NCBI RefSeq assembly: GCF_001687325.1
Contig: NZ_LZRD01000040.1
Coordinates: 1 to 45,712 of the forward strand
Origin: Streptomyces sp. PTY087I2
GTDB lineage: Bacteria; Actinomycetota; Actinomycetes; Streptomycetales; Streptomycetaceae
Reading direction: 5' to 3'
Length of the DNA stretch: 45,712 nt
The translations under genes and the position numbers were made by a program. Below are positions 19,046 to 26,519 of this stretch, piece by piece; the first letter of the stretch is position 1, and each line of letters starts with the position of its first letter. Below the pieces are notes generated by a model. It worked only from the letters and a program-made list of their open reading frames with translations. It was not told where the DNA came from and made no database searches.

Positions 19046-20572
19046 GTGCCCCGTGGTGATGGACGACTCAACCACGACCTGCTCCCCGGAGAGAAAGGCC
19101 CCCAGGACGCTTGTGGCGTCTTCGGTGTCTGGGCTCCGGGTGAAGAGGTCGCCAAGCTCACCTATTTCGGACTGTATGCCTTGCAGCACCGCGGACAGGA
19201 ATCCGCGGGCATCGCAGTGAGCAACGGGTCCCAGATCCTGGTCTTCAAGGACATGGGACTGGTCTCGCAGGTCTTCGACGAAACGTCTCTGGGTTCCCTC
19301 CAGGGCCATATCGCGGTCGGTCATGCCCGCTACTCCACCACCGGCGCCTCGGTGTGGGAGAACGCGCAGCCGACGTTCCGTGCCACCGCGCACGGCTCGA
19401 TCGCCCTCGGCCACAACGGGAACCTGGTCAACACCGCCCAGCTCGCGGAGATGGTCGCCGACCTCCCGCGCAAGGACGGCCGCGCCACCCAGGTCGCCGC
19501 GACCAACGACACCGACCTGGTGACCGCGCTGCTCGCCGGGCAGCGCGACGAGAACGACAAGCCGCTCACCATCGAGGAAGCCGCCGCCAAGGTGCTCCCC
19601 GATGTGAAGGGCGCCTTCTCGCTCGTCTTCATGGACGAGCACACGCTCTACGCCGCCCGCGACCCGCAGGGCATCCGCCCGCTGGTCCTCGGCCGCCTGG
19701 AGCGCGGCTGGGTCGTCGCCTCGGAGTCCGCCGCGCTCGACATCTGCGGTGCCAGCTACGTACGCGAGATCGAGCCGGGCGAGCTCGTCGCCATCGACGA
19801 GAACGGTCTGCGCACCTCGCGATTCGCGGAAGCGAAGCCCAAGGGCTGTGTCTTCGAGTACGTCTATCTGGCCCGCCCCGACACCGACATCGCCGGGCGG
19901 AACGTCTACCTCTCCCGGGTGGAGATGGGCCGGAAGCTGGCCGCCGAGGCCCCCGTCGAGGCAGATCTCGTCATAGCGACCCCGGAATCCGGCACCCCCG
20001 CCGCGATCGGGTACGCGGAAGCCAGCGGCATCCCCTTCGGCAACGGACTGGTCAAGAACGCGTACGTCGGCCGGACCTTCATCCAGCCCTCGCAGACCAT
20101 CCGCCAGCTCGGCATCCGGCTGAAGCTGAACCCGCTGAAGGAAGTCATCAAGGGCAAGCGCCTGGTGGTCGTCGACGACTCGATCGTCCGCGGCAACACC
20201 CAGCGTGCCCTGGTCCGGATGCTCCGCGAGGCCGGAGCGGCCGAGATCCACATCCGGATCTCCTCGCCGCCGGTGAAGTGGCCCTGCTTCTTCGGGATCG
20301 ACTTCGCCACCCGCGCCGAGCTGATCGCCAACGGCATGACCGTCGACGAGATCTGCACCTCCATGGGCGCCGACTCGCTCGCGTACATCTCGATCGACTC
20401 GATGATCGAGGCGACGACGATCGACAAGCCGAACCTCTGCCGCGCCTGCTTCGACGGTGAGTACCCCATGGACCTCCCGGACCCGGAGCTGCTCGGCAAG
20501 CAGCTGCTGGAGACCGAGCTGGCGGCGGGCCCCGCGGCGACCGCCGCGGCCGACGCGCTGCGCCGTCCGTGA
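19046..20572 (+). CDS. purF: Amidophosphoribosyltransferase
   Basis: PurF (508 aa) makes phosphoribosylamine from PRPP and glutamine, the committed step of purine synthesis. A 22-residue propeptide precedes the nucleophile C23 in DACGVFGVW. The glutaminase half contains GHARYSTTG and GHNGNLVN; the transferase half has the PRPP loop RLVVVDDSIVRGNTQ. Cysteines in KGCVFEYVYL, WPCFFGID and NLCRACFDG match the four 4Fe-4S ligands of the B. subtilis type, so this is the iron-sulphur class. The GTG start is set by the propeptide and the -10 element. Confidence 0.97.
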   Translation: MPRGDGRLNHDLLPGEKGPQDACGVFGVWAPGEEVAKLTYFGLYALQHRGQESAGIAVSNGSQILVFKDMGLVSQVFDETSLGSLQGHIAVGHARYSTTGASVWENAQPTFRATAHGSIALGHNGNLVNTAQLAEMVADLPRKDGRATQVAATNDTDLVTALLAGQRDENDKPLTIEEAAAKVLPDVKGAFSLVFMDEHTLYAARDPQGIRPLVLGRLERGWVVASESAALDICGASYVREIEPGELVAIDENGLRTSRFAEAKPKGCVFEYVYLARPDTDIAGRNVYLSRVEMGRKLAAEAPVEADLVIATPESGTPAAIGYAEASGIPFGNGLVKNAYVGRTFIQPSQTIRQLGIRLKLNPLKEVIKGKRLVVVDDSIVRGNTQRALVRMLREAGAAEIHIRISSPPVKWPCFFGIDFATRAELIANGMTVDEICTSMGADSLAYISIDSMIEATTIDKPNLCRACFDGEYPMDLPDPELLGKQLLETELAAGPAATAAADALRRP

Positions 20573-20632
20573 CCCGGACGCACCGCGGCCCCTCCCTCCA
20601 GCCCCGTATCTCCACACGAAAGATCCCAGGCC

Positions 20633-21706
20633 ATGTCTGAGACAACAGGTGCTTCCTACGCGGCGGCCGGCGTCGACATCGAAGCCGGTGACCGCGCCGT
20701 CGAGCTGATGAAGGAGTGGGTGAAGAAGACCCAGCGCCCCGAGGTCGCCGGCCTCGGCGGACTCGGCGGCTTCGCCGGACTCTTCGACGCCTCGGCGCTC
20801 AAGCGCTACGAGCGTCCGCTCCTCGCCTCCGCCACCGACGGTGTGGGCACCAAGGTGGACCTGGCCCGTCAGATGGGCGTGTACGACACCATCGGCCACG
20901 ACCTCGTCGGCATGGTCGTGGACGACCTCGTCGTCTGCGGCGCCGAGCCGCTGTTCATGACCGACTACATCTGCGTCGGCAAGGTGCACCCCGAGCGTGT
21001 CGCGGCCATCGTGAAGGGCATCGCCGAGGGCTGCGTCCTCGCGGGCTGCGCCCTGGTCGGCGGCGAGACCGCCGAGCACCCGGGTCTCCTCGGCCCGGAC
21101 GACTTCGACGTCGCCGGAGCCGGTACGGGCGTGGTCGAGGCCGACCGCCTGCTCGGCCCGGACCGTATCCGCAAGGGTGACGCCGTCATCGCCATGGCGT
21201 CCTCCGGTCTTCACTCCAACGGGTACTCGCTCGTCCGCCACGTGGTCTTCGACCGGGCCGGCTGGTCCCTGGACCGCGAGGTCGAGGAGTTCGGCCGCAC
21301 GCTCGGCGAGGAGCTCCTGGAGCCCACCCGGATCTACTCCCTGGACTGCCTGGCCCTCACCCGTACGACCGAGGTGCACGGCTTCAGCCACGTCACCGGC
21401 GGCGGCCTGGCCAACAACCTGGCCCGGGTCATCCCGGACGGCCTGCACGCCACCGTGGACCGCTCCACGTGGACGCCCGGCGCGGTCTTCGACCTGGTCG
21501 GCAAGGCCGGGAACGTGGAGCAGCTGGAGCTGGAGAAGACGCTCAACATGGGCGTCGGCATGATCGCGATCGTCCCGGCCGACTCGGTCGACGCGGCCCT
21601 GACGACGCTGGCCGACCGCGGCGTGGACTCCTGGGTCGCCGGCGAGATCACCGACCGCGGCGACCACGCGACGGGCGCCGAACTGACCGGGGCCTACGCA
21701 CGCTAG
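20633..21706 (+). CDS. purM: Phosphoribosylformylglycinamidine cyclo-ligase (AIR synthetase)
   Basis: PurM (357 aa) closes the imidazole ring, making AIR from FGAM with ATP. Signatures: SYAAAGVDIEAGDRAVELMK near the start, ATDGVGTKVDLA (nucleotide-binding), GHDLVGMVVDDL, GGETAEHPG and HVTGGGLANNLARV. It lies 60 nt after purF and is probably co-transcribed with it. A strong hairpin follows 8 nt after its stop. Confidence 0.97.
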   Translation: MSETTGASYAAAGVDIEAGDRAVELMKEWVKKTQRPEVAGLGGLGGFAGLFDASALKRYERPLLASATDGVGTKVDLARQMGVYDTIGHDLVGMVVDDLVVCGAEPLFMTDYICVGKVHPERVAAIVKGIAEGCVLAGCALVGGETAEHPGLLGPDDFDVAGAGTGVVEADRLLGPDRIRKGDAVIAMASSGLHSNGYSLVRHVVFDRAGWSLDREVEEFGRTLGEELLEPTRIYSLDCLALTRTTEVHGFSHVTGGGLANNLARVIPDGLHATVDRSTWTPGAVFDLVGKAGNVEQLELEKTLNMGVGMIAIVPADSVDAALTTLADRGVDSWVAGEITDRGDHATGAELTGAYAR

Positions 21707-21714
21707 CCACCGTC

Positions 21715-21745
21715 GTGCGGTGGTGCGCCCGGCGCACCACCGCAC
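21715..21745 (+). terminator. purFM terminator
   Basis: Perfect 14-bp stem (21715-21728 with 21732-21745) and CCG loop, starting 8 nt after purM. No T-run. Confidence 0.8.
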
Positions 21746-21796
21746 ATGGCACGGGAACCGGCTCGCACCACGGGCGGACCGGACCGGGACACACAG

Positions 21797-21827
21797 AACC
21801 CGGCCCGGGGCAGGCCCGGACCGGGTT
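21797..21827 (-). terminator. Terminator of the DUF3073 gene
   Basis: 13-nt arms (21797-21809 with 21815-21827), one mismatch, 5-nt loop, 17 nt after the minus-strand stop codon. Confidence 0.6.
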
Positions 21828-21844
21828 GAAGTGTCAGCGCGAGG

Positions 21845-22102
21845 TCAAGCGCCGCGGCGCTGTGACGACGGACCGGACTGGTCGTCCTGATCGTCGTCAT
21901 CGTCCTGGTTGTAGCGATCCGCGTACTGTGCGTACGGGTCATCTTCCTCGTCGTCGTCCTCGAACGGCTCTGCGTTCGGTGGCTGACTCGAAGGCGATGC
22001 GCCCAGCTCATTGGCCAGACGCGACAGGTCCGTCCCGCCGCTGCTGTACTTCAGCTGGCGGGCGACCTTGGTCTGCTTGGCCTTTGCCCGGCCGCGCCCC
22101 AT
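21845..22102 (-). CDS. DUF3073 small acidic-tailed protein
   Basis: An 85-aa actinobacterial protein of unknown function. It starts MGRGRAKAKQTKVARQLKYS, a highly basic head, continues TDLSRLANELG, and ends in a very acidic tail (~47-75, mostly Asp/Glu with YAQY and YNQ). The basic-head and acidic-tail pattern and the opening match DUF3073. A role with nucleic acid is possible from the basic head but not shown. The gap to the 5' side holds no other gene. Confidence 0.85.
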   Translation of the reverse strand: MGRGRAKAKQTKVARQLKYSSGGTDLSRLANELGASPSSQPPNAEPFEDDDEEDDPYAQYADRYNQDDDDDQDDQSGPSSQRRGA

Positions 22103-22324
22103 GGCTCGACCCCCTCGGTGACGGGGCTCGACGGCCCCAGAGTCTTGACACGCGTTCATGTTTCAGGACGGACTCTCGGCAGAGAGACCGCGCCCGTAGA
22201 GCTTTAACGGTACCTGCTTCCGTGGCCATACGGTACGCCGCCCGCATCCCGGTCCCCGGCACAGGGCCAGTGAGGAGCCCCGTCCTCGCTGGTCAACTGC
22301 GATTTTAACCTCTTGTGGAGGTAC

Positions 22325-22368
22325 GACCCGCCGACCGGCGTGAGTCTTGTCTCGCCGGTCGGCGGGTC
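22325..22368 (-). terminator. vdh terminator
   Basis: Perfect 16-bp stem (22325-22340 with 22353-22368) with a 12-nt loop, 15 nt after the vdh stop codon. Confidence 0.8.
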
Positions 22369-22383
22369 AGGGGCGGCCACCGG

Positions 22384-23466
22384 TCAGCGGGAGCGCGCCT
22401 CCGCCATCCGCTGCTCGGCGAGCCGGTCGGCCGCCGCGGCCGGCGGAATCCCGTCCGCCTTCGCACGTGCGAATATTTCCAGCGTGGTGTCGAAGATCTT
22501 CGTCGCCTTCGCCTTGCACCGGTCGAAGTCGAACCCGTGCAGCTCGTCGGCCACCTGGATCACGCCACCGGCGTTGACCACGTAGTCGGGCGCGTAGAGA
22601 ACCGACCGGTCGGCCAGGTCCTTCTCGACACCCGGGTGCGCGAGCTGGTTGTTGGCCGCGCCGCACACCACCTTCGCGGTGAGTACGGGCACGGTCTCGT
22701 CGTTCAGCGCGCCGCCGAGCGCGCACGGCGCGTAGACGTCCAGGCCCTCGGTACGGATCAGGGCGTCGGTGTCCGCCGCCACGGTGACCTCGGGGTGCAG
22801 CTCGGTGATCGCGCGCAGCGACTCCTCGCGGACATCGGTGATCACGACCTCGGCCCCGTCGGAGAGCAGGTGCTCGACGAGGTGGCGGCCGACCTTGCCG
22901 ACCCCGGCCACGCCGACCTTGCGGCCGCGCAGCGTCGGGTCGCCCCACAGGTGCTGGGCCGAGGCCCGCATGCCCTGGAAGACGCCGAACGCGGTGAGCA
23001 CCGAGGAGTCGCCCGCGCCGCCGTTCTCGGGGGAGCGGCCGGTGGTCCAGCGGCACTCCCGGGCGACGACGTCCATGTCGGCGACATAGGTGCCGACGTC
23101 GCAGGCGGTGACGTAGCGGCCGCCGAGCGAGGCGACGAACCGGCCGTAGGCGAGGAGGAGTTCCTCGCTCTTGATCTTCTCCGGGTCGCCGATGATGACG
23201 GCCTTGCCGCCGCCGTGGTCGAGGCCGGCCAGGGCGTTCTTGTACGACATCCCGCGCGACAGGTTCAGCGCGTCGGCGACGGCGTCCGCCTCGGAGGCGT
23301 ACGGGTAGAAGCGGGTGCCGCCGAGGGCCGGGCCCAGGGCGGTGGAGTGGAGGGCGATGACGGCCTTGAGGCCGCTGGCACGGTCCTGGCAGATCACGAC
23401 TTGCTCGTGGCCTCCCTGATCCGAGTGGAACAGGGTGTGCAGGACGCCGTTGGTCACATCGGTCAC
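22384..23466 (-). CDS. vdh: Valine (branched-chain amino acid) dehydrogenase
   Basis: A 360-aa NAD-dependent dehydrogenase of the Glu/Leu/Phe/Val family, oxidatively deaminating valine and related amino acids and so feeding acyl-CoA pools. SYKNALAGLDHGGGKAV holds the substrate-binding and catalytic lysines (K76, K88); VGVAGVGKVGRHL is the Rossmann loop; APDYVVNAGGVIQVADE is near the C terminus. The sequence closely follows Streptomyces Vdh as I know it. I chose the GTG at 23466: it gives MTDVTNGVLHTLFHSDQGG, as in Vdh, and has GGGAG 8 nt upstream; an in-frame upstream extension is Pro/Gly-rich and unlike the family. Confidence 0.94.
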   Translation of the reverse strand: MTDVTNGVLHTLFHSDQGGHEQVVICQDRASGLKAVIALHSTALGPALGGTRFYPYASEADAVADALNLSRGMSYKNALAGLDHGGGKAVIIGDPEKIKSEELLLAYGRFVASLGGRYVTACDVGTYVADMDVVARECRWTTGRSPENGGAGDSSVLTAFGVFQGMRASAQHLWGDPTLRGRKVGVAGVGKVGRHLVEHLLSDGAEVVITDVREESLRAITELHPEVTVAADTDALIRTEGLDVYAPCALGGALNDETVPVLTAKVVCGAANNQLAHPGVEKDLADRSVLYAPDYVVNAGGVIQVADELHGFDFDRCKAKATKIFDTTLEIFARAKADGIPPAAAADRLAEQRMAEARSR

Positions 23467-23598
23467 TGTGGTGACTCCCAAAGAACGAAGCGGCGGAGGC
23501 CCTCCTAGGGGTGGGGAGAGCCCCGGACCGACCGGCACGGCCGGTCCGATGGGCAAGAGCGTAAGTCCTCCGGCGGCGCGGATCTCCCCCTGCGCGAA

Positions 23599-23621
23599 GG
23601 ATCACTCCCCGGGGGTGATCC
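23599..23621. promoter_or_regulatory. Near-perfect 23-nt palindrome between vdh and its divergent neighbour
   Basis: GGATCAC (23599-23605) and GTGATCC (23615-23621) flank a C/G core, with one non-complementary pair in the arms. It lies 20 nt before the divergent gene's ATG and 132 nt upstream of the vdh start. Either a regulator site or a structural hairpin. Confidence 0.45.
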
Positions 23622-23641
23622 GCCGTGACACGATGCGCTCC

Positions 23642-24487
23642 ATGTCGGTGGTGTCTTCGGTGCTCGTCCCTTACACGTCCTACCTCCGGATCTACGAGCC
23701 GCTCGCCGCCTTCGCGGAGCCCGAGCGCAGCCACTGGGCGCGCTACGCGCAGCGCGAGGAGCTTCCCACGGCCCAGGACGAACTGCGCCGCTCGCTGGCG
23801 GACTTGGTGTCGACGCCGCCGGTCGGGGTGCCCGTGCACGAGAGCGGTGACGCGTTCGTGGCGGAGCTGGACGGGACGGTGTGCGTCTGCCCGTGGCGGA
23901 CCCGGCTGCGGGGCTGGCTGGCCCTGGAGGAGCTGGGGGGCATGTTTCCGGCCAACGTGCTCGACGCCCTGCTGCCCGCGGTGGTGCGGGGTCAGGCGGC
24001 GGCGGACCACGAGCGCTGGCAGCGGCTCCACCCGGACGCGCGGCCGTGGATCCGGACCACGGTGTGGCAGGTCCCGGTGCGCTGGTTCGTCCTCTTCCAC
24101 GACGAGGAGCGGGAGTACGCGGCGGCGGACGGCGAGGGGGCCGGGCCCGTGCTGCGGTACCGGACGCGGATGGTCGAGGCCCGGCGGCGGCTGGCGCGGG
24201 CGCTGCGGACGCTGCGGGAGAGCGTTCCCGAGGGGCCGCTGACCGAGGGCCTGGTGGACGTGGGGCGCTGGCTGGAGGAGTTCCATCCGCACTCGCTGGT
24301 CGAGCTGGACTACGGGGGCCTCGTCCACGCCCTGCCGGCGGACCGGCTCGCCGGGGACCGGTCGGCGGCGGATGTGGCGGAGGGGCTGGCCGCGCTGCGG
24401 GACGGCGACAGCGAGGGCGCGGGCGAGGCGTACGCGCGGCTCGCGGAGCGCTGGCGGGCGGTCCGGGACCTCCAGTTCACCAATTGA
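23642..24487 (+). CDS. Conserved hypothetical protein
   Basis: I cannot assign a function to this 281-aa soluble protein. It lacks a signal peptide and membrane helices and is rich in Arg, Glu and Trp. It contains the stretch SVLVPYTSYLRIYEPLAAF at the start, a VCVCPWRTRLRGWLALEELG segment in the middle and WLEEFHPHSLVELDYGGLVH near the C terminus. Related genes lie just upstream of bldC in other streptomycetes as I recall them. CACGAT lies 7 nt before the ATG, suggesting a leaderless transcript. Confidence 0.8.
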   Translation: MSVVSSVLVPYTSYLRIYEPLAAFAEPERSHWARYAQREELPTAQDELRRSLADLVSTPPVGVPVHESGDAFVAELDGTVCVCPWRTRLRGWLALEELGGMFPANVLDALLPAVVRGQAAADHERWQRLHPDARPWIRTTVWQVPVRWFVLFHDEEREYAAADGEGAGPVLRYRTRMVEARRRLARALRTLRESVPEGPLTEGLVDVGRWLEEFHPHSLVELDYGGLVHALPADRLAGDRSAADVAEGLAALRDGDSEGAGEAYARLAERWRAVRDLQFTN

Positions 24488-25143
24488 CGTGAAAAGGCCC
24501 ACAGTGGCATCAAGCCGACGGAACCGGGGCATCCTTCATCCAGGACGAAAGGCCGGGACGCGAAGAGGAGGGAGGAGGCGGCACGGACGGACCGTGAACC
24601 GACGGACGATCCGTGAACCGGTGTTCTGTGAACCAGCGTTCCGTGTGACACGTGAGGTCTCATGGGACGGGTGGGGCAGGGGCGTACGCCTCTGGGCCCG
24701 GGACCTACGTCCCGAACCGGGCCTTTGCCTCAAGCGTGATGGACAGCACTAACGGGGCCCTTGCGCCTATCCCTAACCCTCATGCCAAAATAGGACAAGG
24801 AGTCCGGGGAGGGCTCCTTCTGTCCAAGTAAGGGCAGAATGCTCGACATTGCACTCTATGGGGGGTCTGACGACTCCTGATCGCTCTGTGACTGATCGTC
24901 ACTGGGGCGTGACTGTCCGCTATGGCATGGTCCATCGGCTTCCGTCGCTGATGAACACCTGGGAGGGCAATTCCATCGGTTTGGCCGACGTGGCTGGACG
25001 GATGGTGTAGTTGTAGTGCCGAGGACAAGCCGTTCGTCCTATAACCGACTCGGCCCGCGTCCGCCATTTCGGGCAACGCGGGTCAAGGTGCAGAATTTAG
25101 AGGAAAGAACCGAGAAGGTTCGGTTCTCCCGAGGAGGCCGCTC
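24488..25143 (+). promoter_or_regulatory. bldC upstream region
   Basis: A 656-nt non-coding stretch. GTGAACC occurs three times at 24594, 24613 and 24628. A hairpin (GGCCCGGGAC ... CCGGGCC, 24695-24723) followed by TTT probably ends the upstream gene. A second stem spans 24793-24825 (GGACA/TGTCC, AGGAG/CTCCT). CCATTTCGGGCA at 25064-25075 recurs upstream of hrpA's divergent neighbour. AGAACCGA/TCGGTTCT (25106-25113 with 25120-25127) forms a stem just ahead of the bldC ribosome site GAGGAGG. The length suggests a complex promoter. No ORF here has convincing codon use. Confidence 0.55.
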
Positions 25144-25350
25144 ATGACCGCTCGCACCCCTGATGCCGAGCCGCTGCTGACCCCGGCTGAGGTTGCCACG
25201 ATGTTCCGCGTGGACCCGAAGACGGTCACCCGTTGGGCCAAGGCTGGCAAGCTCACGTCCATCCGCACGCTCGGTGGACATCGCCGGTACCGCGAGGCAG
25301 AGGTCCGCGCACTGCTCGCGGGTATTCCGCAGCAGCGCAGCGAGGCCTGA
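25144..25350 (+). CDS. bldC: Developmental regulator BldC
   Basis: BldC (68 aa) is a one-domain, MerR-like DNA-binding protein needed for normal timing of sporulation in Streptomyces. LLTPAEVATMFRVDPKTVTRW is the helix-turn-helix and SIRTLGGHRRYREAEVRALL the wing; no effector domain exists, as in the family. It binds head-to-tail on AT-rich direct repeats. The ATG follows GAGGAGG, and an 8-bp hairpin just upstream could modulate translation. A canonical terminator lies ~170 nt after the stop. Confidence 0.96.
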   Translation: MTARTPDAEPLLTPAEVATMFRVDPKTVTRWAKAGKLTSIRTLGGHRRYREAEVRALLAGIPQQRSEA

Positions 25351-25518
25351 CACACCCCTGCCGACCAGCGATAACAGCAGCACAGCAGTACCGCAGCACA
25401 GCACAACATCCGGGCAGCTGCCGGGTCCCCCAACCCCAGTCGCCCGCCCATAGCTCCACTCGACGGACGCCTGCCCCAACGGGCGTCATACCTGTGTTCC
25501 ACGGGTTTTCGTCGTATC

Positions 25519-25558
25519 GATCGCGCTGGACTCCGCCGGGTCCAGCGCGATCTTTTTT
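25519..25558 (+). terminator. bldC terminator
   Basis: Perfect 13-bp stem (25519-25531 with 25540-25552), 8-nt loop, then TTTTTT. The best Rho-independent terminator in the window; it implies a ~170-nt 3' UTR for bldC. Confidence 0.92.
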
Positions 25559-25934
25559 GTGCCCGGACGGGGCTCTCTCCGGCCGGCTCCCGGACCGCCC
25601 GGACGCTCCCTGAGAGGGCTTTCCCGGCCGCTCCCGCGCCCGGGCCGACCCGGAGTCAGAACCGGGCGGTCGGTCGGCTTCAGGGGGCCGACGGGGGCGT
25701 TCGTGGGTCTGTGAGCGGGTCTGTGCGGGAGTGTGGGTGAGCGTCCCGGACGCGGTGGGACAGCCCCGGACGGAACGGTCCTCGCGACTCCGCCCGCCCC
25801 GTGCAATTGCACATATTAAATTCACCAGTTGTAGGGGAGGCGTAAAATCCCCCGGTCTGAAAACTGTTTCGGTGACTACCGTCACATCGCCTGATGCTTG
25901 CCAACTACGAGCCTGCCACTGTCCGAACGCGGAG
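25559..25934. other. Gap between bldC terminator and DUF6274-like gene
   Basis: It contains an AT-rich patch (~25801-25880), unusual here, headed by the perfect 12-bp palindrome GTGCAATTGCAC (25801-25812). A 44-codon minus-strand frame starting MCNCTGRAESRG (25680-25814) has a possible GGTGA ribosome site but no recognisable family; I do not call it. Confidence 0.45.
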
Positions 25935-26165
25935 TCACCCGGCCGATGGTCGTGTTGCCGGGGGTCTTTCGTCCTCGTTCCCGCCGACGTCCTGAGGGGC
26001 CTCGGCCGTCCCGTCGGGCTCCGCGGTCGCCCCGGGCTCCATGGCGAGCCGCAGGAGGCGATGGCAGACCGCGCAGTGCCGGGTGAGATGGCCATAGGCC
26101 GAAGCGGCCGCCAGGTGGGCGCGCAGCAGCGCGCGGGTCTCATGTCGAGCTGCGGACGCGGGCAT
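25935..26165 (-). CDS. DUF6274-like small protein
   Basis: A 76-aa protein starting MPASAARHETRALLRAHLAA, with GHLTRHCAVCHRLLRLAMEP (25-44) and a disordered acidic C terminus. It looks like DUF6274, a small streptomycete family of unknown function. HCAVCH, with one C-x2-C pair flanked by histidines, could bind a metal. A strong ribosome site GGGAGGTG precedes the ATG at 26165. Longer in-frame starts read into non-coding sequence. Confidence 0.75.
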   Translation of the reverse strand: MPASAARHETRALLRAHLAAASAYGHLTRHCAVCHRLLRLAMEPGATAEPDGTAEAPQDVGGNEDERPPATRPSAG

Positions 26166-26277
26166 ACGAGCCACCTCCCGGTGAGCCCGGCCGTCCCCCG
26201 CCGTAAGAAGCGCCGAGGGTACGGATACGGCCTCTGCTTCTACGGGGTACCGGCGCACGACGAGGCCGTCAAGACGC

Positions 26278-26312
26278 GAGAAAGCCCGGATCGAAACGAT
26301 CCGGGCTTTCTC
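26278..26312 (-). terminator. tRNA-Asp terminator
   Basis: Perfect 16-bp stem (26278-26293 with 26297-26312), AAA loop, 5 nt after the minus-strand tRNA end. Confidence 0.85.
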
Positions 26313-26317
26313 TACTG

Positions 26318-26392
26318 CGGTCCTGACGGGATTTGAACCCGCGGCCTCCACCTTGACAGGGTGGCGAGCACTCCAAACTGCTCCACAGGACC
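26318..26392 (-). tRNA. tRNA-Asp(GTC), copy 1
   Basis: A 75-nt cloverleaf: acceptor GGTCCTG/CAGGACC, anticodon loop CTGTCAA, T-loop TTCAAAT, discriminator G. Identical to the copy at 32975-33049. No CCA is encoded. It lies 127 nt downstream of hrpA, with no terminator in between. Confidence 0.97.
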
Positions 26393-26519
26393 AGGTTTTC
26401 GCCGCTTGCCTTGCGGCTCGCTGCGAAACCAGACTGTACAGGAGGTGGGAGGCCCAGGTCGACTTCACTCCTGGTGGTGACTCCGTCACCCGCCTCCCGG
26501 CCCCCTCCGGCTCCCCGCG

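Noticed and set aside
18908..21745. A 945-codon minus-strand frame across purF and purM
   Set aside because: Antisense to two certain genes; no motifs.
24780..25076. 98-codon minus-strand frame in the bldC upstream region
   Set aside because: Lower-GC, low codon bias, no ribosome site or family.
25680..25814. 44-codon frame starting MCNCTG
   Set aside because: Plausible ribosome site but no family or third-position bias; kept only as a note.
25801..25822. AATT-N10-AATT as a BldC binding site
   Set aside because: BldC direct repeats as I know them are closer together; the patch is only one AT-rich pair.
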